From positions 1-64,000 of the forward strand of contig NZ_QFRI01000004.1 of NCBI RefSeq assembly GCF_003143755.1: 64,000 nucleotides of DNA. The letters are read 5' to 3'. Positions 48,746 to 56,076 of this stretch are shown piece after piece; positions within the stretch are counted from its first letter, which is position 1, and every line of letters starts with the position of its first letter. The translations under genes were made by a program, and so were the position numbers. The DNA comes from Algibacter marinivivus (GTDB taxonomy: Bacteria; Bacteroidota; Bacteroidia; Flavobacteriales; Flavobacteriaceae). The notes under the pieces are model-generated. The model was not told where the DNA came from, did no database searches, and saw only the letters and a list, made by a program, of their open reading frames with translations.

Positions 48746-49165
48746 ATGAGACAGCGTATACCGGTTTCAACTATAATGACTAAAAATATTATAGGGTTAA
48801 CAAGATCAGATGATTTAGAAAGAGCTGAAATCCTTTTTAATAGATACAAGATAAAGCACTTACCTGTAGTTACAGGTGAGGTTATAATTGGAATGTTAAG
48901 TTATACAGATTTAATGCGTATTAGTTTTGCTGAAAGTCGAGATGAAGTAAGTAATTCAGTTGAATCAGTTGTTTATAATATGTTTAGCATAGAACAGGTT
49001 ATGTCTAAAGATGTTGTAGCAGTTACTAGTGAAACGACTATTAAAGAAGTTGCTCAAACTTTAGCCGACAGAGAGTTTCACGCATTACCAGTTTTAGAAA
49101 ATGGAATTTTAGTTGGTATAGTTACAACTACAGATTTATTAAACTATTTTATAAAACAGTTTTAA
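48746..49165 (+). CDS. Tandem CBS-domain protein, copy 2
   Basis: 139 residues, collinear with the upstream copy along its whole length (IPVSTIMTKNI against ISMIMTENV; YNMFSIEQVM against YNMFTIDQVM; EFHALPV in both). It arose by tandem duplication; the central loop is the most divergent. Its stop overlaps the convergent rpe stop by four bases. Confidence 0.9.
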   Translation: MRQRIPVSTIMTKNIIGLTRSDDLERAEILFNRYKIKHLPVVTGEVIIGMLSYTDLMRISFAESRDEVSNSVESVVYNMFSIEQVMSKDVVAVTSETTIKEVAQTLADREFHALPVLENGILVGIVTTTDLLNYFIKQF

Positions 49166-49824
49166 GAATTAGCTAAAGCTTTTAAGTCTTTTATAGTTTT
49201 TGGTTGGTCCGTACTTTTAAAAACATAACTACCAGCAACCAGAACATCAGCTCCAGCATCAATAAGTTGTTTTGCATTTTTATTAGTAACACCGCCATCA
49301 ATTTCAATTTTTGTAGATGCACCTTTACGATTAATTAAGTCTTTGAGTTGTTTTACTTTATTATAAGTGTTTTCAATAAAACTCTGACCTCCAAAACCAG
49401 GGTTAACACTCATAATGCAAACTAAATCAATATCATTAATTGTGTCTTCTAAAAGACTTATGTTTGTGTGCGGATTAAGAGCAACACCAGCTTTCATGCC
49501 TTCAGCTTTAATAGCTTGTAAGGTTCTATGTAAATGTGTGCAAGCCTCATAATGTACAGTTAAAACATCACTTCCTAGATCAGCAAATGTTTTTATATAT
49601 CTATCAGGATCAACAATCATTAAATGCACATCAATAGTCTTTTTCGCATGTTTAGTAATAGCATGTAAAACAGGCATTCCAAAAGAAATATTAGGCACAA
49701 AAACACCATCCATAATATCAATATGAAACCAATCAGCATCGCTATTGTTAACCATTTCTACATCGCGTTGCAGGTTAGCAAAATCAGCAGCTAAAATTGA
49801 TGGGGCAATTAGTTTAGAAGACAT
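49162..49824 (-). CDS. rpe: Ribulose-phosphate 3-epimerase
   Basis: 220 residues, TIM barrel. Interconverts ribulose 5-phosphate and xylulose 5-phosphate in the pentose phosphate pathway. Family motifs: IAPSILAADFANL, WFHIDIMDGVFVPNISFG (metal His and catalytic Asp), VHLMIVDPDRY, MSVNPGFGGQSFI and EIDGGVTNKNA. It is preceded by a TATCTTTG box and followed upstream by the rpoD terminator, so it is probably monocistronic. Confidence 0.96.
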   Translation of the reverse strand: MSSKLIAPSILAADFANLQRDVEMVNNSDADWFHIDIMDGVFVPNISFGMPVLHAITKHAKKTIDVHLMIVDPDRYIKTFADLGSDVLTVHYEACTHLHRTLQAIKAEGMKAGVALNPHTNISLLEDTINDIDLVCIMSVNPGFGGQSFIENTYNKVKQLKDLINRKGASTKIEIDGGVTNKNAKQLIDAGADVLVAGSYVFKSTDQPKTIKDLKALANS

Positions 49825-49841
49825 ATAAAAATTAATTTCGG

Positions 49842-49871
49842 CAAAGATACTAAAGTCTTTAGCTAAAGGAA
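49842..49871 (-). promoter_or_regulatory. Promoter of rpe
   Basis: Minus-strand TATCTTTG (49842-49849) matches TAnnTTTG and lies 17 bases before the rpe ATG. TTC (49869-49871), one mismatch to TTG, is 19 bases upstream. Confidence 0.5.
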
Positions 49872-49889
49872 AAGAATTTTAAAAATAGC

Positions 49890-49923
49890 GCAAAAATAAA
49901 CCCGCGGTAATCAGCCGCGGGTT
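49890..49923 (-). terminator. Terminator of rpoD
   Basis: AACCCGCGG and CCGCGGGTT form a 9-bp GC-rich stem with a 7-base loop, followed on the minus strand by TATTTTTG. It lies 76 bases after the rpoD stop. Confidence 0.8.
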
Positions 49924-49999
49924 CTTTCATCAATCAAAAAACGAACAGTTATGTTTGTAACTGTTGTTACTGTAATTTAGTCGTAATTTTTAACAATTA

Positions 50000-50863
50000 C
50001 TAACCTAAATATGTTTTTAATATTTTACTTCTAGACGTATGTTTTAATCTACGTATAGCTTTTTCTTTAATTTGTCTTACACGCTCTCTAGTTAAATCGA
50101 AAGTCTCACCAATCTCCTCTAAAGTCATTGGGTGTTGGTTTCCTAACCCAAAGTACAAACGAATAACATCAGCCTCACGAGGTGTTAATGTTTCCAAAGC
50201 ACGTTCAATTTCCGTACGTAAAGATTCATGTAATAATTCTTTATCAGGATTTGGAGACTCTCCAGAGTTTAATACATCGTATAAGTTAGAATCTTCACCC
50301 TCAACTAAAGGTGCATCCATACTTACGTGGCGTCCAGAATTTTTCATAGACTCCTTAACATCATTAATGGTCATGTCCAACTCCTTAGCTATTTCTTCAG
50401 CAGAAGGCGGGCGTTCATGACTTTGCTCTAAAAAGGCAAATGTTTTATTAATCTTGTTAATAGAACCAATCTTGTTTAATGGTAAACGTACAATACGCGA
50501 TTGTTCAGCTAAAGCTTGAAGAATCGATTGACGAATCCACCAAACAGCGTACGATATAAATTTAAAACCACGCGTTTCATCAAAACGTTGTGCAGCCTTA
50601 ATTAAACCTAAATTACCCTCATTAATTAAATCCGGTAAAGTAAGCCCTTGGTTTTGGTATTGTTTAGCAACAGATACAACGAAACGTAAATTAGCCTTCG
50701 TCAATTTCTCTAAAGCTATCTGATCACCAGCCTTAATACGTTGTGCTAATTCAACTTCTTCATCAGCTGTAATCAAATCAACCTTACCAATTTCCTGTAG
50801 ATATTTATCTAACGATGCAGTTTCTCTATTAGTAACCTGCTTCGTAATTTTAAGTTGTCTCAT
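50000..50863 (-). CDS. rpoD: Primary RNA polymerase sigma factor (RpoD/SigA, short Bacteroidota type)
   Basis: 287 residues, without the long region 1.1 and non-conserved insert of E. coli RpoD. Regions: 1.2 ([15 protein letters not shown]), 2 ([56 protein letters not shown]), 3 and 4 ([36 protein letters not shown]). This is the Bacteroidota housekeeping sigma factor that recognises the TTG/TAnnTTTG promoters seen in this window. Confidence 0.96.
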   Translation of the reverse strand: MRQLKITKQVTNRETASLDKYLQEIGKVDLITADEEVELAQRIKAGDQIALEKLTKANLRFVVSVAKQYQNQGLTLPDLINEGNLGLIKAAQRFDETRGFKFISYAVWWIRQSILQALAEQSRIVRLPLNKIGSINKINKTFAFLEQSHERPPSAEEIAKELDMTINDVKESMKNSGRHVSMDAPLVEGEDSNLYDVLNSGESPNPDKELLHESLRTEIERALETLTPREADVIRLYFGLGNQHPMTLEEIGETFDLTRERVRQIKEKAIRRLKHTSRSKILKTYLG

Positions 50864-51192
50864 CTAATGTTTCCTGAATTTAATTGTGAATAAATAGGTC
50901 GTTCAATAGTTATACGTACAAATGTTACATTTTGTTACAAAAAAAGATTAAAATATTTCAATCTCTTGATTATTAGACACTAAAAACACATAAAAGTCAC
51001 ATGCACTTTAATTATTTGGGCATTACCCACAAGGGGTCGGGCTTTTTGTTACAAGTCCTCGCGCCTCTCCCGATAGCTATCGGGATCAGGCTGTGGGCTT
51101 TCCTCTGCAATCCCTAATGCGCTTAATGTTGTGGCTTATTCGCTTAAAAGATAGGTGTAAATAAAAATAGTAAAAAAAAATATGGTATTTCT
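50864..51192. other. Non-coding gap upstream of rpoD
   Basis: Contains the rpoD leader and promoter region (no exact TAnnTTTG box found), a dispersed repeat (51012-51120), and AT-rich sequence before the distal end of the cassette array. No gene is seen on either strand. Confidence 0.5.
51012..51120 (+). repeat. Dispersed intergenic repeat, copy A
   Basis: Begins TATTTGGGCATTACCCACAA, continues with GGGGTCGGGCTTT and ends GCAATCCCTAATGC. The same frame is found at 60821-60909 and, inverted, at 63527-63653. The middle is variable and here holds the hairpin TCCCGATAGCTATCGGGA. Confidence 0.75.
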
Positions 51193-51382
51193 GCAATAAT
51201 AAATTATGACTATTGTTGGCTTTTAGCTTTTATTATTGATATTATAATTCATTCCTATTTTGAGTTAGAATTCCTTAAAATTTGCAATTTTCGAAAAAAT
51301 AGTTTTTCTGAATTATCTTTATTAAAATTCAAAAAAAAAAAACGAAAATAGAACCAGCCTTTATTCAGGACGGGCCAATATT
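51193..51382 (-). other. Decayed distal end of the cassette array
   Basis: GCAATAATAAATTATGAC and GTTGGC (51193-51220) resemble the right half of the array palindromes (for example GCAATAAATTATATAC then GTTGGC). No matching left half is found. Between this and the last intact palindrome only short frames occur, including a run of 12 A. It may be the remnant of a further cassette. Confidence 0.35.
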
Positions 51383-51517
51383 GTTGCCAACGTGTTTGTA
51401 TATGGTTTGTTGCGTGGTTTAGCACGTAATTTAGCAAATAAAAACCGAATAGAAAATCCGCGAGGATTTTCGTAAGTAGGCTAGAACTAGCAATAAATTA
51501 TATACGGTGTTGGCAAC
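51383..51517 (-). repeat. attC-like site 1 (distal)
   Basis: Ends GTTGCCAAC and GTTGGCAAC. Inner stem GTATATGGTTTGTTGC with GCAATAAATTATATAC, 16 bp with three G-T pairs on the plus strand. A small hairpin GAAAATCC-GCGA-GGATTTTC lies in the middle. It serves the cassette holding genes at 51553 and 51859. Confidence 0.75.
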
Positions 51518-51552
51518 TGGCTTTTATTTATTCAGTTCAATTATTCTCTAAA

Positions 51553-51852
51553 TTAATTTAAAAATAGACTTGCTAAAATTGGCAAAATTCCAAAAATGAC
51601 AAGTCCAACTATTGAAGTCCAATATTGATAATTTTTCTTCTCTTTTTTTATGGTACTAAAAATTATAAAAATCAGACTCAATAAAAGTAAAACTGTTCCT
51701 AAAATTCCGAAATAAAATAAAACTTCTGCTGTGTTGTCTCCTTCATTAAATATACTGGTGTAGCTGATTGTTAGATAAAAGGAAATAATATTTATTACTA
51801 AAATCCAAATCATAAAATGGAATGCCCATTTTTTAAAATTTATGCTATTCAT
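51553..51852 (-). CDS. Cassette-borne small membrane protein
   Basis: 99 residues, three hydrophobic spans (about 10-28, 41-65, 77-97) and a basic loop TIKKEKKNYQYW. No known motif. It is the second gene of the last cassette, six bases after the lipoprotein gene, making this the only two-gene cassette in the array. It may act with that lipoprotein. Confidence 0.7.
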   Translation of the reverse strand: MNSINFKKWAFHFMIWILVINIISFYLTISYTSIFNEGDNTAEVLFYFGILGTVLLLLSLIFIIFSTIKKEKKNYQYWTSIVGLVIFGILPILASLFLN

Positions 51853-51858
51853 TTTAAG

Positions 51859-52425
51859 TTAGTTTTTCAGTTCGTTTTTATACAATTCCGCTATTTTATT
51901 TCTTTCGTTTTCGTTTTTTAAAATATTTTGAAGCCACATTTGTGGTTGGTCTGTTGCATTTCCATATTCTCTATCCTTATATTCTTTAAATTCCGAAAAT
52001 TCAAGCCAATTCTTGTTGTGAATATGCTGAAGTGAATAAACAGCCATTTCTCCGTTTGTTGCTCCAAAAAATGGGCAAGTATGCACTTTGGTTTTAGTTG
52101 TGTCAGAAAGCTTGGTTATAAGAAATTCAGTCAATTCCGTTTTGTCATTTTTCGCAAACTTTTCCCATTCTTTTTCACTAAAAACCATAGTGGGAATTTT
52201 TCTCTTTTTTTCTGTGACATATTGTGTTCCACCTAAACAGCCTCCTTTTTCAAAGACCATAAAATTCCACTGTTCAGCAATTGAATCGGTTTGTTGAATT
52301 TCGGGTTGGGAAAATTCTTTAGACAATTCAGCAGTTTCAATGCTCAATTCAGATTTTGACTCCGATTGATTTTTACAGGAAATCAAAGTTAAAATCAGAA
52401 GTAATATGTTTAATGCGTGTTTCAT
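51859..52425 (-). CDS. Cassette-borne lipoprotein, function unknown
   Basis: 188 residues. Signal MKHALNILLLILTLISC with a lipidated Cys17, then a polar Glu/Ser-rich linker and a folded domain with WNFMVFEKGGCLGGTQYVTE and VHTCPFFGATNGEMAVYSL. No family recognised. The ATG lies 18 bases from the cassette boundary at 52443, so the leader is very short. Confidence 0.75.
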   Translation of the reverse strand: MKHALNILLLILTLISCKNQSESKSELSIETAELSKEFSQPEIQQTDSIAEQWNFMVFEKGGCLGGTQYVTEKKRKIPTMVFSEKEWEKFAKNDKTELTEFLITKLSDTTKTKVHTCPFFGATNGEMAVYSLQHIHNKNWLEFSEFKEYKDREYGNATDQPQMWLQNILKNENERNKIAELYKNELKN

Positions 52426-52434
52426 TTTCAGCTT

Positions 52435-52572
52435 GTTGCCAACGGTTTTGTGTATGGTTAGTTGCGTGGTTAAGCAACTAAGTTAACAAACAAATCACAG
52501 ATAGAAAATTCCAGAGGAATTTTCGTAAGTCGGCAGTGACCAAGCAATTAATTATACACGTTGTTGGCAATA
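52435..52572 (-). repeat. attC-like site 2
   Basis: Left core GTTGCCAAC matches its own downstream cassette; right core GTTGGCAATA matches the left core of site 3. Stem GTGTATGGTTAGTTGC (52450-52465) with GCAATTAATTATACAC (52544-52559): 16 bp, three G-T pairs on plus. Internal loop 6 against 3 bases next to the core. Central hairpin GAAAATTCC/GGAATTTTC. Confidence 0.8.
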
Positions 52573-52576
52573 GTAT

Positions 52577-53164
52577 TTATTCTTTTAGAGTCGGTTCATA
52601 TGGAATTCCGAATAACCCATTTACTAAAGTAATTCCGAATTCTTTTTTTTGTTCAACTTTCGCATAGTCACTTTTATCCATAAATATTCCATCAACATTA
52701 TCATCGTAAGATTTTCCAGTAATTCTACCTCGAACTTCATATTTACCATCAGACTTGATAACCCAAGGTTCAGATGATATTAATTTTCCATTTTCACGAA
52801 ATGTCATTGTACTCATAACGAAATTTTTTTCCGTCGTTTCTGTTTTGGATATTCTATTCATTTTTAGAGTAACAGTTGTCAATAAACTAGATGACAAACT
52901 ATAAATCAAGTAACTCATTATTCCAATATATCCAAGATGTGAGATTCTAGACCAATTTCCTCCGTTATATTCCGATTTTTTGAAAACGAGTATTGAAGAA
53001 ATTATAATCGATAAAGCAATTGATATTGGCAAAAGAGTTTTCTGTAAATCCGAAATGTCAGTTGTCAAATAGAGTTCAGATTCCTTTGGTAAAAAATAAA
53101 AGGCTGAAGACAAAGACGTGACTAAAAATATAAGTCCAATTATTATTCGGGTTCGTTTTTTCAT
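52577..53164 (-). CDS. Cassette-borne membrane protein, function unknown
   Basis: 195 residues from the ATG at 53164. Three hydrophobic spans (about 6-24, 46-65, 75-98), then a soluble domain (about 105-195) with KYEVRGRITGKSYDDNVDGI. An in-frame start at 53206 is rejected because the added residues are encoded by attC-like site 3. No family recognised. Confidence 0.72.
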   Translation of the reverse strand: MKKRTRIIIGLIFLVTSLSSAFYFLPKESELYLTTDISDLQKTLLPISIALSIIISSILVFKKSEYNGGNWSRISHLGYIGIMSYLIYSLSSSLLTTVTLKMNRISKTETTEKNFVMSTMTFRENGKLISSEPWVIKSDGKYEVRGRITGKSYDDNVDGIFMDKSDYAKVEQKKEFGITLVNGLFGIPYEPTLKE

Positions 53165-53166
53165 AT

Positions 53167-53303
53167 TATTGCCAACGGTCTTGTGTATGATTAGTGGCGT
53201 GTTCAAGCACCTAATTTAGCAAATAAAAACCAAATAGAAAATCCGCGAGGATTTTCGTAAGTAGGCGAGAACTAGCCATTAATTATACACGTTGTTGTGC
53301 AAC
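53167..53303 (-). repeat. attC-like site 3
   Basis: Left core TATTGCCAAC, right core GTTGTGCAAC, which do not pair with each other but pair with the cores across the flanking cassettes. Stem GTGTATGATTAGTGGC (53183-53198) with GCCATTAATTATACAC (53275-53290): 16 bp, two G-T pairs. TGGC/GCCA replaces TTGC/GCAA of sites 1, 2 and 7, a compensatory change. Confidence 0.8.
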
Positions 53304-53308
53304 GTTTT

Positions 53309-53773
53309 TTAATCTCCACTCCAATCTGGATATCCTATTTGTCCCCAAAAATATCCACTGTCTTTATTGATAATATAAATAACAAATTGATGTTCCGTTT
53401 GTACAGTTTTCAAATATGTATTTTGATTCTTGGTAATCGGTTCAACATTTTCATTTATATAGGTTGATACACTTTCAATAAGCTGGTCATCTTCTGAACC
53501 ATATAATTTAAGAAGTTCGTTTTCTATTTCATCCGAATATTGATGCATTTCGTTTGTTGCAACGAATTCAAGTGCTGATTCTCGGTCAAATTTTAGGTGA
53601 AGCCATATTAGTCCTTCAAGGTCATCTTCACAATCCAATATTTCAACATTTTCAGGGAATTTTATCCCGCTTGAGTTTTCAAAGAAGTCAAATTCGCAAT
53701 AAGATTTTGTTTTTACATTTTTACAAGACATTAAAGAAATACCAAGTGCGAATACGAATATTAAATTCCGCAA
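53309..53773 (-). CDS. Cassette-borne lipoprotein, function unknown
   Basis: 154 residues if translation begins at TTG 53773, which gives a good lipoprotein signal (LRNLIFVFALGISLMSC, Cys at about 17). The open frame runs on to 53950, but those residues come from attC-like site 4 and are unlikely. The mature part is acidic, with CEFDFFENSSGIKFPENVEI and a C-terminal YFWGQIGYPDWSGD. No family recognised. The start is uncertain; an internal frameshift hiding an ATG is possible. Confidence 0.62.
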   Translation of the reverse strand: MRNLIFVFALGISLMSCKNVKTKSYCEFDFFENSSGIKFPENVEILDCEDDLEGLIWLHLKFDRESALEFVATNEMHQYSDEIENELLKLYGSEDDQLIESVSTYINENVEPITKNQNTYLKTVQTEHQFVIYIINKDSGYFWGQIGYPDWSGD

Positions 53774-53874
53774 CAGTTTAGCTCGACTTCCAAGTTCATT
53801 TTCATTTTTTAATTCAGCTCGTAAATTTGTATTCAGTTTACTCAATTCAGAAGTATTTTCGTTTTTTGGCAAAT

Positions 53875-54014
53875 GTTGCACAACGGTTACGTATAAGAAT
53901 AGTGCGGTTTTGTGTCCGAGGATTTTCCGCAGGAAAATCAGAGCGACCAAATACGCGCTAACCTTTAGATTTAGGAATAAATTTAAGCATTATTTTTATA
54001 CAATGTTGTGTGTA
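53875..54014 (-). repeat. attC-like site 4
   Basis: Cores GTTGCACAAC and GTTGTGTGTA. Stem GTATAAGAATAGTGC (53891-53905) with GCATTATTTTTATAC (53987-54001), 15 bp with two G-T pairs on plus. The sequence differs from sites 1-3 but the pairing is kept. The central hairpin is GATTTTCC-GCA-GGAAAATC and lies nearer the left arm; site 5 shares this layout. Confidence 0.78.
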
Positions 54015-54025
54015 CGTGCTTTATT

Positions 54026-54592
54026 TCAGTCACTTTTCTTAATAACGTTATACGGTAAAAGTTCGACAATAACTTTTCCGTTTTTGTCTTTTTTTATTAT
54101 TCTTTCAGGTTTTTTTTCTCCGTTTGTCAATATTCGTGCTTTATAAAACAATTCCATATTTCCATTTAAGAAACCATTTCCATATTCCGCTAATTCAGTT
54201 TTCGCTTTTTCCAAACTTGCTCTAAATTCACGCTTTTTTGGAAAGTCATAACCATTATATTTTTTATTCGGTTCAGACATTCTTTGAATATCAGATATTG
54301 ATATAGAATCCCATTCCGATTCAAAAAAGTCATCGCAATTTCCTTCTCCAAGTATTATGTCATAATTGTATGGATAATCAGTTGGGAAATCAGATGCAGT
54401 TATTTTTATATATTGTTCTTCTTTTCGCCAAATAATAGTCGTAAAGTACGTTTCAATTTTTTTACTATGTAATTGAAATTCGTTTTTTTCTACAAACGTT
54501 CCAACTGTTTCTAATGCAGATTTTGCAAACGAAATATGCTTCCTCGAAGGTTTTGAATTATCTCCAAATTTTAAAAAGTCAAATATTCCCAT
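54026..54592 (-). CDS. Cassette-borne cytosolic protein, function unknown
   Basis: 188 residues from MGIFDFLKFGDN at 54592. No signal peptide or membrane span; mixed polar composition, a TYFTTIIWRKEEQYIKITAS beta-rich part, and a Lys-rich end. No family recognised; size and style recall proteins of polymorphic-toxin immunity type, but nothing proves it. Residues upstream to 54616 are encoded by the site boundary and are excluded. Confidence 0.68.
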   Translation of the reverse strand: MGIFDFLKFGDNSKPSRKHISFAKSALETVGTFVEKNEFQLHSKKIETYFTTIIWRKEEQYIKITASDFPTDYPYNYDIILGEGNCDDFFESEWDSISISDIQRMSEPNKKYNGYDFPKKREFRASLEKAKTELAEYGNGFLNGNMELFYKARILTNGEKKPERIIKKDKNGKVIVELLPYNVIKKSD

Positions 54593-54607
54593 AATCTTGG
54601 TCAGCAT

Positions 54608-54746
54608 TACACACAACGGTTACGTATATGAAATGTTGCGTGTTTGTGTGCGAGGATTTTCCGAAGGAAAATCAGAAGCTAACAAACGAGCAACAAACTT
54701 TGGTTTAGGTAAAACTAGCAATTTTTTATATACTTTGTTGTGGCTA
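54608..54746 (-). repeat. attC-like site 5
   Basis: Cores TACACACAAC and GTTGTGGCTA. Stem GTATATGAAATGTTGC with GCAATTTTTTATATAC, 16 bp with two G-T pairs and a single mismatch in the A/T run. Central hairpin GATTTTCC-GAA-GGAAAATC. Confidence 0.76.
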
Positions 54747-54751
54747 GTTTT

Positions 54752-55237
54752 TTATATTTCACTTAATCCAATTAGGCTTAAAAATCCGACAAATGTAAAT
54801 GCAGTATCCAAAATATTCAATTTTCGGTCGTCTTTTGGTGAAAACCAAGCTGCAACCATAAATTCTTGTTTTGTGAAAACTAAACTTATTATTCTAAATA
54901 ATGTCAAAATGATTACAAGTCCGATTAATGTTTTGTCATAATTTGCATAAGAACCAACCGTTGAATTAAAATCCGAATTTCTTTTTAAGCCATTTAATAT
55001 ATACCATTGTATAAGTCCAATTCCGAACCAAATTAATGTAATTGACTTTTCTCTAAATCTTTGATAATACATCCAAAAAAGAGATATTGGTCCGCCGAAA
55101 GTCAAAACTAAAAGTAATGTATTAATAGTTTTTTGGGGAAAAATAGAGAATTTATAAAAAAAGCATATAAGTCCGCCGAACAGAATGTAAATTCCAATGT
55201 AAATTAAATCAATTATTTTCACTTTATTTCTGGTCAT
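54752..55237 (-). CDS. Cassette-borne multi-spanning membrane protein
   Basis: 161 residues from ATG 55237 with about five hydrophobic spans (first: IIDLIYIGIYILFGGLICFF). A GTG at 55252 is excluded because it lies in attC-like site 6. No motif recognised; small polytopic proteins are frequent cassette cargo. Confidence 0.68.
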   Translation of the reverse strand: MTRNKVKIIDLIYIGIYILFGGLICFFYKFSIFPQKTINTLLLVLTFGGPISLFWMYYQRFREKSITLIWFGIGLIQWYILNGLKRNSDFNSTVGSYANYDKTLIGLVIILTLFRIISLVFTKQEFMVAAWFSPKDDRKLNILDTAFTFVGFLSLIGLSEI

Positions 55238-55245
55238 TCTCAAAT

Positions 55246-55383
55246 TAGCCACAACGGTCTTGTGTATGATTAGTGGCGTGTTTAAGTACTAAAGTTAGCA
55301 AATAAATCACAAATAGAATATTCCGCAGGAATGTTCGTAAGCAAGCTAAAACTAGCCATTAATTATACGCGTTGTTGTGCAAC
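55246..55383 (-). repeat. attC-like site 6
   Basis: Cores TAGCCACAAC and GTTGTGCAAC. Stem GTGTATGATTAGTGGC with GCCATTAATTATACGC, 16 bp with two G-T pairs and one T-G pair. Central hairpin arms GAATATTCC and GGAATGTTC. Same TGGC/GCCA variant as site 3. Confidence 0.8.
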
Positions 55384-55387
55384 GTAT

Positions 55388-55909
55388 TTATATTTTCTTT
55401 ATAATCCAATTCGATATTTTTTCAATGCGGAATATTATAATTAGTGTCAAAATCGTTTTTAGAATATAATTCGCAATTGCAAAATCAGGTAATTCAATTT
55501 CTTCATTTCCATTCAGGCTCGAAATGAATTTTGAGCAGTAATCAATCAAGTCCGGAATTAGATAAATTAATTTCGCCAACCAAATAACTCCAACTGTCAA
55601 TAAAATCACTTTTGTCAGAGATTCAGCGTTCAGTTCCGTTTTTATTTCATTGTCCGTTTTTATTAGTTTTTTAGCAATCCATTCCGCTTTCAAGAATAGA
55701 AATATGGATACGACAATATTCGCTATTGTCAGAAATGTTCCAGTAAAATAGAATTTATCAATCGGTTCACTTAACAATTCGTCAAATCGAGCCATAGTTG
55801 CAGTTCCGTAAACAGAAAAAAAGTAAGAACCAAAATGGTCAAAAATTTTCGTCAGTAAAAATATTCCAGCAATTCTAATTATTAGAGCTGTTAAAATTCG
55901 GTTTGTCAT
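55388..55909 (-). CDS. Cassette-borne membrane protein, function unknown
   Basis: 173 residues from ATG 55909 (MTNRILTALIIRIAGIFLLT). About four hydrophobic spans, an acidic stretch NGNEEIELPDF and a basic end. Twenty-two residues upstream of this ATG (from 55975) are mostly site 7 sequence and are excluded. No family recognised. Confidence 0.7.
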   Translation of the reverse strand: MTNRILTALIIRIAGIFLLTKIFDHFGSYFFSVYGTATMARFDELLSEPIDKFYFTGTFLTIANIVVSIFLFLKAEWIAKKLIKTDNEIKTELNAESLTKVILLTVGVIWLAKLIYLIPDLIDYCSKFISSLNGNEEIELPDFAIANYILKTILTLIIIFRIEKISNWIIKKI

Positions 55910-55931
55910 TAACTTTCGGTTTTGGTCATAT

Positions 55932-56070
55932 GTTGCACAACGGTTTTGTGTATGGTTAGTTGCGTGGTTAAGCAACTAATTTAGCAAATAAATCACAGAT
56001 AGAATATTCCGCAGGAATGTTCGTAAGTCGGCAGTGACCTAGCAATTAATTATACACGGTGTTGCCACCA
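55932..56070 (-). repeat. attC-like site 7
   Basis: Cores GTTGCACAAC and GTTGCCACCA. Stem identical to site 2 (GTGTATGGTTAGTTGC with GCAATTAATTATACAC). Central hairpin as in site 6. It belongs to the transglutaminase cassette, whose start at 57040-57049 has the matching TGGTGGCAAC. Confidence 0.8.
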
Positions 56071-56076
56071 GTTATT

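Noticed and set aside
51255-51437. A 60-codon minus-strand frame at the end of the array
   Set aside because: Half of it is attC-like site sequence and the rest runs through a 12-base homopolymer; no protein-like pattern.
55910-55975. N-terminal extension MLNHATNH of the gene at 55388-55909, and similar extensions on other cassette genes
   Set aside because: These residues are translations of the attC-like palindromes; the same LNHATNH peptide appears at other sites, so they are not protein-coding.
51383-56070. A CRISPR array
   Set aside because: Repeats are 135-140 bp and palindromic, spacers are 500-1000 bp genes, and no cas gene is present.
51383-56070. MITE-type transposon copies
   Set aside because: Terminal sequences differ between copies and match across the genes instead; no target-site duplications are seen at the element ends.
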